This document shows positions 1 to 9,373 of a DNA stretch of 64,000 nucleotides, in pieces (position 1 is the first letter of the stretch; every line of letters begins with the position of its first letter). The position numbers and the translations under genes were made by a program. The DNA is taken from assembly GCA_002840555.1 (NCBI GenBank), contig PHBJ01000002.1, positions 124,001-188,000 of the forward strand, in the 5' to 3' direction. This stretch comes from Deltaproteobacteria bacterium HGW-Deltaproteobacteria-13. GTDB taxonomy: Bacteria; Desulfobacterota; Syntrophia; Syntrophales; Smithellaceae. Below the pieces are notes generated by a model. It saw only the letters and a program-made list of their open reading frames with translations, was not told the origin of the DNA and ran no database searches.

Positions 1-586
1 ACATCAATAGATATTTTGTCCACAATACTTCAGAGATTTTATCCGTCAATACTGCGTTAATTTTTGCCATTAATAAAACATCCAAAATGTTTGAATATTT
101 CTTGGCTGATTCCGAATCATCCGTGCCGAATGTCAGCTTGCAGGCGCCGCCTTCCTGCTTGATAACACCCGGCTTTGCAATATGGGAAATGATGTAAACA
201 CTGCCGCCCAAAATTTTCGCCTGCGGCAAGATGGCGCGAAGTTTCTCCGCACTACTGACACCATTGAGCAGAGGAATCACCACTGTATTTTTATTGACGC
301 AGGCGCTGAGCTCTTTCGCGGAATTATCCAGCGCATAACTTTTTGTGCAGAAGAAAACCAGATCAAAGACGCCGGCTCCAGCCGGTTTATCCGTCGCAAT
401 GTTCGGCCATGCAACATAATCCCCTTCCTGAGTTAATAACTGCAAGCCGTTTTTCTGAATAGCTTTTAAATGCTCACCGCGAGCAATAAAAATTATTTCA
501 TGCTTGTTGGAGGTTGCATACTCCCTTGCAAGCTTCCCGCCAAAATATCCCCCTACTCCGCCTATGCCGACAATTGCGATTCTCAT
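1..586 (-). CDS. panE: 2-dehydropantoate 2-reductase (ketopantoate reductase), 3' part beyond the window edge
   Basis: This would reduce ketopantoate to pantoate with NADPH in pantothenate/CoA synthesis. Translating the reverse strand from the ATG at 586 gives an N-terminal dinucleotide-binding motif, GIGGVGGYFGG (about residues 8-18). An LLNGV segment follows near residue 100, in the place of the family's LQNGV. The last visible stretch reads EVLWTKYL, which fits the conserved Glu/Trp/Lys region. About 195 codons are present, and the rest lies left of base 1. The start codon overlaps the recG stop in an ATGA arrangement, so translation is probably coupled to recG. This ORF is open to the window edge and is therefore easily missed. 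Confidence 0.85.
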   Translation of the reverse strand, partial: MRIAIVGIGGVGGYFGGKLAREYATSNKHEIIFIARGEHLKAIQKNGLQLLTQEGDYVAWPNIATDKPAGAGVFDLVFFCTKSYALDNSAKELSACVNKNTVVIPLLNGVSSAEKLRAILPQAKILGGSVYIISHIAKPGVIKQEGGACKLTFGTDDSESAKKYSNILDVLLMAKINAVLTDKISEVLWTKYLLM

Positions 587-3042
587 CCTGTCCTCGCTAA
601 ATCAAGTTTCCCCTGCCATTTTAAAATCAATGTTTCTTTTAAAATGATATGTTCGGGTTTTTCTAAAAAAGGATCGCGGGCGGCCAGTGCAAAGGCGTCT
701 TCCTTGGCGTCATTCAAAATGCGGGCGTCACGGATGATGCTGGCAATGCGAAAATCCGGCAGCCCCGATTGCCTTGTTCCCAGAAAATCTCCGGGGCCCC
801 GAATAGCGAGGTCTTCTTCGGCAAGGGCAAAACCATCCGTTGTTTTTTCCATCACTTTTAATCTTTTACGGGCATCCATTGAGCATTTAAAATTTGTGAG
901 AAGAATACAGCTTGAAGGAATATCACGGCGCCCAACCCTGCCGCGCAATTGATGCAATTGCGAAAGGCCGAAGCGTTCAGCGTGTTCGATGACCATCAAA
1001 GACGCGCGCGGCACATCAATGCCGACTTCAATGACTGTTGTGGAAACGAGAATTTGTATTTTATTTTCCAGAAATTCCCGCATGACTTCGTCTTTTTCCT
1101 TTTCCTTCATCTTGCCGTGAATCAATCCCACGCGGTGATCGGGGAAAATATCTTTTTGCAGGTGTTTGGACATGTTCGTGGCGTCTTTTAAATCCAGGGT
1201 CTCAGACTCCTCCACTAAAGGGTAAACAATAAAGACCTGGTGGCCTTTTGCCAGTTCCGCACTGATGGTCTGATAAACCTTGTCTCTCTTGCTCTCCGGC
1301 ATCACGACTGTGCGCACCGGCTTTTTGCCTGGCGGCATTTCATCAATCACGGAAACATCCAGATCGCCGTAAACGGTCATGGCCAGCGTTCGCGGAATCG
1401 GCGTGGCCGTCATGACCAGGACATCCGCGTTGATCCCCTTGCCGCGCAAAGTCGCCCTTTGCATGACGCCAAAACGGTGCTGTTCATCAATGACAACCAT
1501 TCCCAGCTTGTGAAAATCAACATCCTCTTGAATCAAAGCGTGCGTGCCGATGATAATATTGGCGTCACCGTTTTGAATTTGACTGAGGGCTTCGCTTCGG
1601 GCGTTGTTGTTCATACTACCGGTAAGCAAAACCGTATTTAAACCAATCTGCTCGGCCCAGGAACTGATCGTTTCGAAGTGTTGTTTGGCCAGTATTTCCG
1701 TGGGCGCCATGATAGCGGCCTGATAAGAATTTTCGCACGCCGTGATCATCGCCGCCATCGAAACGATCGTTTTGCCGCTGCCCACATCGCCCTGCAAAAG
1801 TCTGTTCATTACCATCTCCTCGGACATGTCTTTTTGTATTTCTTCAATTACTCTCTTCTGGGCTTGAGTTAAATTGAACTGCAGTATGGCATAAAATTTT
1901 TCCAGAATATTTCCTTTAGCTTTAAAAGAAATTCCTTTATCAAGAACCCTTCCCGATTTTTTTACAGCCATGCCCAGTTGAAAAAAGAAAAATTCATCGT
2001 AAATCAAACGTCTGTGCGCGTCCGACCGGGAGTCTATAAATTGTTCCACAGACTCGTTATTTCCCGGAAAATGAACCGAGAGCAGCGCTTCGTGAATATT
2101 GAGCAGTTTTCGCTTTTCGCAGATATTATCCGGTATCGGCGAAGCAACATAGCGCGAGTAATTTTCCAGCGCGAAGTTCATCACTTTGCGGAAATATTTC
2201 TGATGCAGTCCTTCCGTCTCCGAATAAATAGGCACGATTCTTTTGAAGTTTAAGAGATTTTCCTCATCCTTTTCATCAAGAATTTCGTAGTCGGGATGAA
2301 TCATCGATTTTCCGTTATAATCCGGCCTTACTTCACCTGTAAAAATAACTTTTGTTCCCTGCTTAAAAACACCAAGAAGATAAGACATCTGCCCCTTAAA
2401 CCATTTCGCCGTCAGATTCGCCGTGCCGTCGCTGACAACTGTTTCCAGTATCTTCCTTCTTCCATAATAACGGTATTGTGACGTAGTCACCGTGCCTACG
2501 GTGGTTTGAACCTTTTCCACTTCCAGACGATTTATTTTTTTGATTTCCCGGCGGTCTTCATAAGTACGGGGCAGAAAATAAAGCAAATCTTCCACCGTGG
2601 TTATTTTCTTGGCAGCAAAGCGTTCGGCCATTTTCGGTCCTACACCTTTGAGGTATTGAACCGGCAGGCTAAGTTTTGCTCCTGCTTCCTTTAAATCGGA
2701 TATTCTCTCCATGATCTTTTGATCGGGAGGATGAACATGCGTGGGCGCTGCTGAAGATTCCATAACGGCTTTTAAGCTTTCCAATACAATCTGCGCTTTT
2801 TCAATCTTGTATTTCTTTAATTCCAGCTTTTGCCAGTCATAATCGGAAAATATTTCCAGCAATTCGTCTATGAGATTGTTAAAATTCTTGCCTGCAGGCA
2901 ACGAGGAGTCCTTCAATGTGGGTAATAAATTTAAAAGAAATTTGCCTAAATCTTTTATGTTGGAAAGATTTTTATAATGATCACGGGACGCAAAAGTCAA
3001 AGGCCGCTCTATTTTTTGCAGAATTTCCTTTTGTGAATCCAT
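583..3042 (-). CDS. recG: ATP-dependent DNA helicase RecG
   Basis: RecG remodels stalled replication forks and Holliday junctions. Numbered from the ATG at 3042 (819 residues), the protein has a long N-terminal extension and a helix-hairpin-helix-like LKGVGPKMAERF segment near 131-142, which begins the wedge/OB domain. Walker A is GDVGSGKT (about 418-425), motif II is DEQH (about 519-522), TATPIPRT is near 545, and a helicase C-terminal domain with LRGRVGR follows. It is roughly 120 residues longer than E. coli RecG, with the excess at the N terminus. The longer reading would begin with TTG at 3069. I prefer the ATG at 3042 because GGAGA lies five bases upstream of it. It is divergent from purM and overlaps panE by four bases. 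Confidence 0.96.
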   Translation of the reverse strand: MDSQKEILQKIERPLTFASRDHYKNLSNIKDLGKFLLNLLPTLKDSSLPAGKNFNNLIDELLEIFSDYDWQKLELKKYKIEKAQIVLESLKAVMESSAAPTHVHPPDQKIMERISDLKEAGAKLSLPVQYLKGVGPKMAERFAAKKITTVEDLLYFLPRTYEDRREIKKINRLEVEKVQTTVGTVTTSQYRYYGRRKILETVVSDGTANLTAKWFKGQMSYLLGVFKQGTKVIFTGEVRPDYNGKSMIHPDYEILDEKDEENLLNFKRIVPIYSETEGLHQKYFRKVMNFALENYSRYVASPIPDNICEKRKLLNIHEALLSVHFPGNNESVEQFIDSRSDAHRRLIYDEFFFFQLGMAVKKSGRVLDKGISFKAKGNILEKFYAILQFNLTQAQKRVIEEIQKDMSEEMVMNRLLQGDVGSGKTIVSMAAMITACENSYQAAIMAPTEILAKQHFETISSWAEQIGLNTVLLTGSMNNNARSEALSQIQNGDANIIIGTHALIQEDVDFHKLGMVVIDEQHRFGVMQRATLRGKGINADVLVMTATPIPRTLAMTVYGDLDVSVIDEMPPGKKPVRTVVMPESKRDKVYQTISAELAKGHQVFIVYPLVEESETLDLKDATNMSKHLQKDIFPDHRVGLIHGKMKEKEKDEVMREFLENKIQILVSTTVIEVGIDVPRASLMVIEHAERFGLSQLHQLRGRVGRRDIPSSCILLTNFKCSMDARKRLKVMEKTTDGFALAEEDLAIRGPGDFLGTRQSGLPDFRIASIIRDARILNDAKEDAFALAARDPFLEKPEHIILKETLILKWQGKLDLARTG

Positions 3043-3136
3043 TGAGTCTCCGCATTGTAAAGTTGGCAAACCTAAGTTATTTCCGATGAATTGATTGTTT
3101 TTGTTAACAAATATATTTTATTTGCGCAAGGAATGA

Positions 3137-3165
3137 TTGACTTAAAATTTGATTTACGTTACACA
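3137..3165 (+). promoter_or_regulatory. Candidate sigma-70 promoter for purMN
   Basis: TTGACT (3137-3142) is followed after 17 bases by TACACA (3160-3165), about 45 bases before the purM start. The -35 is good but the -10 is a weak match. This is inference only. Confidence 0.3.
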
Positions 3166-3211
3166 AAACCACGCATTAATCCATATTAAAACTAAATTCA
3201 TCAGGGGCAAT

Positions 3212-4261
3212 ATGACAGATAACATTACATATAAAGACGCGGGGGTAGATATCGATACCGCCAATGAATTTGTAGAACGCATTAAAGCTTCAATAAAAAC
3301 AACCGCCCGGAAAGAAGTTATTTCCGGCATCGGCGGTTTTGGCGGTCTTTTTCATTTAAATTCAACCAATTTAAAAAATCCGGTACTGGTTTCTTCGACC
3401 GACGGCGTGGGCACAAAGCTGCGCATCGCCCAATTACTGGATAAACATGACACCATCGGCATCGATCTTGTAGCCATGTCGGTGAATGATGTCGTTGTTC
3501 AGGGTGCCGAGCCTTTATTTTTTCTTGATTACCTGGCCACGGGCAAAATTGAACTGGAAAAAAGCGTGAAAATCATCGAAGGAATTACTGAAGGATGCAG
3601 ACAGGCCGGATGCACTCTTCTCGGCGGTGAAACGGCGGAAATGCCAGGATTTTACAAGCCCGGCGAATACGATCTTGCCGGTTTTTGCGTCGGTGTCGTC
3701 GAATCGGAAAAAATAATTAACGGCTCTACCGTGAGCATGAATGACCGGATCATCGGACTTGCTTCCACCGGCTTGCATAGTAACGGCTTTTCATTAGCCC
3801 GAAAAGTTCTTCTGGAAAAAGGGAAACTGGGCGTCAACGATAAGGTCAGCGGCTTAGAGAAAACGATCGGGCTGGAAATGCTGGAGCCGACAAAAATATA
3901 CGTCAAGCCTCTGCTGAAACTTTTCAAAAAGTTTAGCATAAAAGGCCTTGTCCATATTACCGGCGGCGGATTTTACGATAATATTCCGAGAATCATTCCC
4001 CAGGCCTGCCGCTCAGTTATTAAAAAAGGAAGCTGGCCGATACCGCCTGTTTTTAATGTTATAAAAGAAATAGGCAACGTTGAAGAAAAAGAGATGTTTC
4101 GTGTGTTTAACATGGGCATCGGAATGATGATTATTGTCGCTGATAAAGACTGCAAGGAAATTCTCGAATACCTTGAATTGATGGGTGAAAAAGCCTATCA
4201 AATCGGATTTATCGAAAAGAAAGACGACAAACAGGAACAGGTTTATCTTTCTGAAAATTAG
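3212..4261 (+). CDS. purM: Phosphoribosylformylglycinamidine cyclo-ligase (AIR synthetase)
   Basis: PurM closes FGAM to AIR using ATP, the fifth step of purine synthesis. The 349-residue protein has the AIRS fold. Its glycine-rich GIGGFGGLF is at about residues 39-47, followed by STDGVGTKL, VNDVVVQGAEPLFFLDY, GGETAEMPG and the C-terminal HITGGGFYDNIPR. An upstream TTG at 3149 would add 21 residues unlike the family. The ATG at 3212 has AGGGG at a sensible distance and starts where PurM proteins normally start. purN follows after 10 bases, so the two are probably co-transcribed. Confidence 0.96.
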   Translation: MTDNITYKDAGVDIDTANEFVERIKASIKTTARKEVISGIGGFGGLFHLNSTNLKNPVLVSSTDGVGTKLRIAQLLDKHDTIGIDLVAMSVNDVVVQGAEPLFFLDYLATGKIELEKSVKIIEGITEGCRQAGCTLLGGETAEMPGFYKPGEYDLAGFCVGVVESEKIINGSTVSMNDRIIGLASTGLHSNGFSLARKVLLEKGKLGVNDKVSGLEKTIGLEMLEPTKIYVKPLLKLFKKFSIKGLVHITGGGFYDNIPRIIPQACRSVIKKGSWPIPPVFNVIKEIGNVEEKEMFRVFNMGIGMMIIVADKDCKEILEYLELMGEKAYQIGFIEKKDDKQEQVYLSEN

Positions 4262-4271
4262 GGCAAAAGAA

Positions 4272-4886
4272 ATGGCTGATTTATTGAAACTGGGAGTTCT
4301 GATTTCCGGAAACGGTTCCAACCTGCAATCAATTATTGATCATATTGAAAGAGGTTCATTAAAGGCAACCATCAAGATTATTATCAGTAATAACCCGGAT
4401 GCCTTTGGAATCACCAGGGCGAAAAAACACGGAATTCCCTTTGTTGTTTTAAAAAACAGTGATTTTACAAGCAAAGAAGAATTTGATTCCGAATTAATAA
4501 AAACGTTGAAAGACCATGGCGTTGATCTGGTTATTCTGGCCGGTTTCATGCGTATTATTTCTCCCGCTTTTTTAAAAGCTTTCCCCAATAAAGTAATGAA
4601 CATCCACCCTGCCCTTCTCCCGTCTTTTCCCGGGCTTCACGGGCAAAGGCAGGCTTGGGAGTACGGCGTGAAATTCTCCGGCTGCACAGTTCATTTTGTT
4701 GATGAAGGCATGGATACCGGACCAATCATTATCCAAAGGGTCGTGCCTGTCCAGGACGACGATACGGAAGAAACGCTGGCGGCAAGAATATTAACGGAAG
4801 AACACAAGATTTATCCGCAGGCCATCCAGCTTTATGCTGATGGTAAAATTGAAATCAAGGGACGTAAAGTACACATTAAAAACTAA
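4272..4886 (+). CDS. purN: Phosphoribosylglycinamide formyltransferase 1
   Basis: PurN transfers a formyl group from 10-formyl-THF to GAR in purine synthesis. It has 205 residues. The phosphate-binding GNGSNLQ lies near the N terminus. The catalytic triad appears as N110 and H112 in MNIHPALLPSFPG and D148 in VDEGMDTGP, equivalent to E. coli N106/H108/D144. An in-frame start at 4185 lies inside purM and adds 29 unrelated residues. The ATG at 4272 sits just after the purM stop and matches the usual PurN N terminus. Confidence 0.96.
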   Translation: MADLLKLGVLISGNGSNLQSIIDHIERGSLKATIKIIISNNPDAFGITRAKKHGIPFVVLKNSDFTSKEEFDSELIKTLKDHGVDLVILAGFMRIISPAFLKAFPNKVMNIHPALLPSFPGLHGQRQAWEYGVKFSGCTVHFVDEGMDTGPIIIQRVVPVQDDDTEETLAARILTEEHKIYPQAIQLYADGKIEIKGRKVHIKN

Positions 4887-4968
4887 AATAATAAATATCT
4901 TCCATGCTTTTTGTAATTCGTTTTTAAACTTTTATAATAATTATCCACGATGAGGAATAATTTAATTC

Positions 4969-6405
4969 ATGTACGGTCTAATTGTCATCGGTGATGATCT
5001 TTCTTCCCATGTGGCCGCGGCAGTTGCTTCCAAAAACGGCATTAAAACCGCGCTGCTGGCGGAAAACGGAATGGGAGATGTCTGTTCTGTCGGCGATCTT
5101 ACTTTTAATGTTGATCCCACACCGTTATCCGGTTTCGGCGCCAATCAAAATTATCTCTCCCTTTTGGCTGGTCTGGATATTTCGGAAGAAAGAATTTTAC
5201 TGGATCCCGCTTACCAGATAATTTTGCCCGAAAAAAGAATAGATTTCTTCAATGACAAGGAAGCCCTTGTCAAAGAACTGTCCAGAGAATTTCCCGAACT
5301 AACCGCGAAGATCAAATCCTTTTACGATGCCGTGGAAAGAAACTCGCAAACCGCCGGTCAATGGCTCTGCGATCATCCATTGATTCAACCCGGAAGCGCA
5401 AAGGATTACCTTGACTTCATTAAGCTGATACCCCGTTTAATAAGATGCAAGTTTGACGATATGAAATTAAAGCAAATGATGTCTCAAAACGCTTCTTTTG
5501 AAAAAGTCATGGAAGCGCAAAAGGTTTTACTTTCCTTTAAAACAAACAATCAAAATTCCCTTTTCTCTCATTTTCAATATGGCGTGCCGCTGCGCGGCGC
5601 TTACCATTTTTCAGGGGGCAAACAGGCGCTTTTTGATTCCCTGATAAAAAAAATAGAATCCACAGCAGACGGACTGTATATAAATCGCTGCGAAGTGTTA
5701 TCCATTAAAAAAGGTAAACTGATCGAATTAACTTATATGGATAAAGACGGCAGCGCCTCAAAGATTGAGGCTGATCATTTAATTGTCAGCACGAAATGGC
5801 AAAACATGCATTTAGTCATTGACCGCAAAAAGAAGCTCAACCTCAGCGATTTTATCAGACCCGTTAAAATCTCCCATTACCCTTTTACGATTCATCTGGG
5901 TGTCAGTCCTGATTGCATCCCCGAAAGAATGGCAAGGCATGTCGCTGTTATCAGCGATGTTAACAAAAATATTTATGATGATAATTTGATTATCCTGGAA
6001 TCTAATGCGCATGAAGATGCAAAAAATACATCAACGGCAATGATTCCTTTATTGGCTACCGTCTTTCTTCCTAACGATCAAAATATCTGGTCTAAAGACC
6101 ATTTAAGTCAAACAGCTGATTCCATCATTGATCGCCTGGAATATTTCCTGCCCTTTCTGAAAGAAAATATTAAGTTTTTCGATATAGAAGAATCCATCAA
6201 GATTTCTCAGAAACAACGCGATGTCGTTAATCCCAAATATCAGATGAGAAACGCTTTTCTTTCCGGTTTTGCCGCAAAAAAAAATAAAACAAAATTCGGC
6301 AATGTTTATCTTGCCGGTGCCTCATTATTAGCAGACGCCGGTTTCGAGGGAGAAATTATTTCCGGTATAAACGCCGCGGCGCGAGTGTCCGGTAAAATGG
6401 AGTAA
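4969..6405 (+). CDS. NAD(P)/FAD-dependent oxidoreductase-like protein (phytoene-desaturase type fold)
   Basis: I recognise the fold but not the substrate. The N terminus reads YGLIVIGDDLSSHVAAAVAS, the position of a Rossmann dinucleotide motif, but the usual GxGxxG is degraded to G-D-D-L-S-S-H. A GGKQALFDSLIKKI segment near residue 220 matches the part of phytoene-desaturase and NAD(P)-binding oxidoreductases that precedes the second half of the FAD domain. The C-terminal YLAGASLLADAGFEGEIISG resembles the final FAD-contact motif. Length (478) is normal for the superfamily. Only 3 bp separate its stop from the phosphofructokinase start, so the two are probably one transcript. The changed nucleotide loop means it may bind FAD atypically or have lost activity. 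Confidence 0.6.
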   Translation: MYGLIVIGDDLSSHVAAAVASKNGIKTALLAENGMGDVCSVGDLTFNVDPTPLSGFGANQNYLSLLAGLDISEERILLDPAYQIILPEKRIDFFNDKEALVKELSREFPELTAKIKSFYDAVERNSQTAGQWLCDHPLIQPGSAKDYLDFIKLIPRLIRCKFDDMKLKQMMSQNASFEKVMEAQKVLLSFKTNNQNSLFSHFQYGVPLRGAYHFSGGKQALFDSLIKKIESTADGLYINRCEVLSIKKGKLIELTYMDKDGSASKIEADHLIVSTKWQNMHLVIDRKKKLNLSDFIRPVKISHYPFTIHLGVSPDCIPERMARHVAVISDVNKNIYDDNLIILESNAHEDAKNTSTAMIPLLATVFLPNDQNIWSKDHLSQTADSIIDRLEYFLPFLKENIKFFDIEESIKISQKQRDVVNPKYQMRNAFLSGFAAKKNKTKFGNVYLAGASLLADAGFEGEIISGINAAARVSGKME

Positions 6406-6408
6406 TCT

Positions 6409-7707
6409 ATGAAATACGATTTTTCTATCGCCAATCTTGGAAAGAGATTATTTAAATCTCCTCTGTGCATCAGCAATTTTACACCGGACAAAAAAAGATT
6501 ATTATTCAACTCCTATTCGGATGATTATCTTTCCTGCGCTGATAAAAAAGGTGAGCCGCTTTCCGTGGAACTTGCCGGACCTCGTGACAGAATATTTTTT
6601 AATCCATCCCGGACAAAAGCGGCAATCGTCACCTGCGGCGGTCTCTGCCCGGGCATTAATGACGTCATCAGGTCAATAACGACAGCTCTATTTTTCAATT
6701 ATAATGTCCGGGATATCATCGGTGTTAAATACGGACTGCGGGGTTTAAATCCGGTCTATGGACATGAATTAGTCAAACTGTCGCCCGAAGCCGTTAAAGA
6801 CATCACAAGCATCGGAGGCAGCATTCTTTCTACTTCCCGCGGCCCGCAGGATGTAAATACCGTAGTCGATTATCTAGCCCAATTAAATATTAATATTCTT
6901 TTTTGCATTGGCGGTGACGGCACGATCAGGGCGGCTGAAAAAATAACGGCTGAAATAAAAAAAAGAAAGTTGAAAATGGCCATCGTTTGTATTCCCAAAA
7001 CAATTGATAATGATCTTAATTTGATTCAAAAATCATTCGGCTTCGACACCGCAATAGAAAAAGCGGTCGAAGCGATCAAAAGCGCTCATGTGGAAGCCAA
7101 GGGATCATTTAACGGTATAGGTCTGATTAAAATAATGGGACGTAATTCCGGCCATATCGCTGCTTTAGCGGCGCTGGCGCAAAACGATACAAATTTTGTT
7201 TTAATTCCCGAAGTCCCTTTTGCTCTGACAGGTCCAAACGGATTTTTAGCGACATTGAGAAAACGCATGAAATCCAGAGGACATGCGGTCATTCTGGTAG
7301 CGGAAGGCGCGGGACAATACCTTTTGAGAGAAAATGCATCTCCCCTTCAAAAAGATGCGTCAGGAAATATTCGTCTGCAGGATATCGGGGTATTCTTAAA
7401 AAATGCCATTGGGGACTATTTTAACAAACTTAATATGGAGATTAATCTGAAGTACATTGAGCCCAGTTACCTGATTCGTTCCGTTCCGGCAAATGCTTCG
7501 GACGGCATCTATTGCAACTCGCTGGGTCAGTACGCCGTTCATGCGGGAATGGCTGGAAAAACGGGCATTCTGGTGGCTTTAATGAAAGACGAATATGTTC
7601 ATCTGCCAGTGGGCGCAGTTGCTTCCAACCGTAAAATTGACCCTGCGGATGATATCTGGCTGCGCGTCCTGGAAGCTACCGGACAGCCGGCATCCATGAC
7701 AAATTAG
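6409..7707 (+). CDS. 6-phosphofructokinase (plant/TP0108-like clade of the PfkA family)
   Basis: It would phosphorylate fructose 6-phosphate. The 432-residue protein has the PFK signature: CGGLCPGIND (about 76-85), GGDGT (168-172), PKTIDND (196-202) and MGRNSG (243-248). The Gly in GGDGT is typical of ATP users, because PPi enzymes usually carry Asp there. The Lys in PKTIDND is typical of PPi enzymes and of long plant- and trypanosome-like ATP-PFKs. This Gly/Lys combination favours an ATP-dependent enzyme of the long clade, but the phosphoryl donor cannot be settled from sequence. GGAG for its start lies inside the end of the preceding gene. Confidence 0.9.
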   Translation: MKYDFSIANLGKRLFKSPLCISNFTPDKKRLLFNSYSDDYLSCADKKGEPLSVELAGPRDRIFFNPSRTKAAIVTCGGLCPGINDVIRSITTALFFNYNVRDIIGVKYGLRGLNPVYGHELVKLSPEAVKDITSIGGSILSTSRGPQDVNTVVDYLAQLNINILFCIGGDGTIRAAEKITAEIKKRKLKMAIVCIPKTIDNDLNLIQKSFGFDTAIEKAVEAIKSAHVEAKGSFNGIGLIKIMGRNSGHIAALAALAQNDTNFVLIPEVPFALTGPNGFLATLRKRMKSRGHAVILVAEGAGQYLLRENASPLQKDASGNIRLQDIGVFLKNAIGDYFNKLNMEINLKYIEPSYLIRSVPANASDGIYCNSLGQYAVHAGMAGKTGILVALMKDEYVHLPVGAVASNRKIDPADDIWLRVLEATGQPASMTN

Positions 7708-7889
7708 CTATTATTAATAACAATATCAATATTTTAAGAATAATATTTCTTTTTTGCCTCAAAAGTAAATTACCCGCAGCAGCCGGTAAACAGGCCTGAT
7801 CCATCAAATATTAAATATAATCGAAAAAATGCTTGCAAAATACCGTCTTATAGTTTAGTAACGACGCACATTTCTAGGAGGATTTTTAA

Positions 7890-8087
7890 ATGTCTCGTAT
7901 TTGTGAAGTATGTGGAAAAAAGCCGGCAATAGGCAACAAAGTGAGCCATGCCAATAATAAAACAAAGGCAACATGGTATCCTAACTTGCAGAAATTACGT
8001 TGTGTTGATGAAAAAACCGGCTCCATAAAAAGAGTTAAGGTTTGCACCAGTTGCATTCGTTCCGGATTTGTTAAAAAAGCTGTTTAA
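7890..8087 (+). CDS. rpmB: 50S ribosomal protein L28, zinc-binding form
   Basis: A 65-residue bL28 with [12 protein letters not shown] at the start and VKVCTSC near the end. Two CxxC pairs (C5/C8 and C52/C55) make this the zinc-ribbon (C+) paralogue type. AGGAGG stands eight bases before the ATG. It is monocistronic. Its last 17 bases overlap the convergent gene on the other strand. Confidence 0.96.
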   Translation: MSRICEVCGKKPAIGNKVSHANNKTKATWYPNLQKLRCVDEKTGSIKRVKVCTSCIRSGFVKKAV

Positions 8088-8874
8088 AAGCGGGAAGTGA
8101 ACTGTAATTTTTTATAACCTGCATGGTTTCCAGAAAAAATAATTCATCATCGTCAATTAAATCTATAGCTTGCTGAAACAAATTTTTCAGGACATCGTAA
8201 AATAATCGTTCATTGCTTTGAAGGCCGAATTTATCTTTATAAAGATTGATTCGGCCTTCAATATTCATCAGGCCTTCCATTGATTCTTTCGTGATGAAAC
8301 ACAAAGCGCTTTTCATCACTTCGGTTATTTCATTTCCTTCCAGATCATATAACCAATTCATGGTGGCTGAAAATTCATTCATTTTATTTTTTTCGGTAAA
8401 ATTTATCGCTTCAACCAGCAGGTCGATCGTTTTAAAGGAATTAATGTGTTTTAAAATAACAAGATCATAGATCATCTCAATAATTAAATGGGATTGATAA
8501 ACCGCCTGACTATAAGAAATTTCTTTTTTAATTATTTTATGCAATTCCAAAATGGACTCTATCAGAGGCCTGCCTTTGAGATAGCTGTACCCTTTTGAAT
8601 CGGAGTTAAATCCTTCCTCGCAATCGGAACAAATATATCCGTAATGAGAAAGGTCATCAACCAGGAGATGAAATATGACGTAAGCCGATTTTGAATATTG
8701 CTCCGGTATTTGCAATGCTCTTTTTATTTTGTGTGTTTTATCGGGGCCTATACGCGGATGAATTGTTAATAAATCAGGAGCGATATTGTAAACATAAACA
8801 TCCGGATCAATATTTTTATTCTTCGCGTCGTCCAAGACCTTCTGCAAAAAATAAGTATGAGTTAACATAAACAT
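8071..8874 (-). CDS. Uncharacterised protein with a phospholipase C/nuclease-like metal motif
   Basis: Function unknown. The 267-residue protein is mostly helical and carries several well-placed His/Asp residues: H6 in the first helix, H39 and H47, and then [11 protein letters not shown] (H69, D73, D74, H77). An HxxxD/H array in an all-helical protein of this size recalls the zinc-dependent phospholipase C (PF00882-like) or HD-type families, though identity is not certain. No signal peptide is visible, so it is probably cytoplasmic. No convincing ribosome-binding site precedes the ATG. It ends 17 bases inside the convergent rpmB, and a palindromic repeat lies just upstream of its start. Confidence 0.6.
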   Translation of the reverse strand: MFMLTHTYFLQKVLDDAKNKNIDPDVYVYNIAPDLLTIHPRIGPDKTHKIKRALQIPEQYSKSAYVIFHLLVDDLSHYGYICSDCEEGFNSDSKGYSYLKGRPLIESILELHKIIKKEISYSQAVYQSHLIIEMIYDLVILKHINSFKTIDLLVEAINFTEKNKMNEFSATMNWLYDLEGNEITEVMKSALCFITKESMEGLMNIEGRINLYKDKFGLQSNERLFYDVLKNLFQQAIDLIDDDELFFLETMQVIKNYSSLPAFKQLF

Positions 8875-8890
8875 AAAAATACCGATTAAG

Positions 8891-9012
8891 GGGCTCTTGA
8901 AAAACGCTCATCTGCTGCGTTGCGCTGCAAACATCATCGCTCAACGTATATCTATATACGCCTCGCGGTTCTGTTTTTGCGCGCCTTGCATCTAAGCATT
9001 TTTGAAGAGCCC
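8891..9012. repeat. Dispersed 120-bp imperfect palindrome, copy A
   Basis: The outer arms GGGCTCTTGAAAAA and TTTTTGAAGAGCCC pair with one mismatch. The centre is CGTATATCTATATACG. Inside are the sub-motifs CTGCGTTGCGCT and CGCGCCTTGCATCT, shared with copies at 15613-15737 and 61027-61151. The whole block could fold into one long hairpin. It fills most of the 170-bp gap between two minus-strand genes. No ORF lies in it. Confidence 0.8.
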
Positions 9013-9044
9013 ATAAATATATTGTTTTTCAACTTGTTGGTCTG

Positions 9045-9263
9045 TTAATTAACCGGCCAATTAATTTCTTCCATTTTATATTTATCTTTCAGATACCCGA
9101 TTAAATCGTTCATCTCTGAAAGAAAATCAGGGATAATTGAAATTCGGATGATTGCGGCTTGAGGATCTATGGTTGTGACCGTCGCCATTTCTCCATATCC
9201 TTCAATAATAAACTGGACTAACGCAATATCTTTTCTCTTTAATTTATAATATTTTTTTATCAT
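9045..9263 (-). CDS. DUF4911 family small protein
   Basis: A 72-residue protein. The core IALVQFIIEGYGEMATVTTID, followed by an IIRISIIPDF strand and a helix, matches my memory of the DUF4911 family, small proteins common in deltaproteobacteria with no assigned role. No signal peptide or membrane segment is seen. It stands alone between palindrome A and the divergent transglutaminase-like lipoprotein gene. Confidence 0.65.
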   Translation of the reverse strand: MIKKYYKLKRKDIALVQFIIEGYGEMATVTTIDPQAAIIRISIIPDFLSEMNDLIGYLKDKYKMEEINWPVN

Positions 9264-9373
9264 CTTCCAACAGCTATACGTTTATCAGTTATTGTTTCAA
9301 TGATCAAGATTCAATGACCAATTGACGTCAACATATAAAGAATGTATGATTAATAAAAAATAAAGGGTCATTC

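Noticed and set aside
220-1640. Plus-strand ORFs opposite panE and recG
   Set aside because: They are shadows of strong coding on the other strand, with Leu/Arg/His-rich composition and no ribosome-binding sites.
7708-7889. A structured leader for rpmB
   Set aside because: The 182-bp gap is AT-rich with only short, non-compelling dyads. A TTGCAA box near 7832 has no good partner at 16-18 bp.
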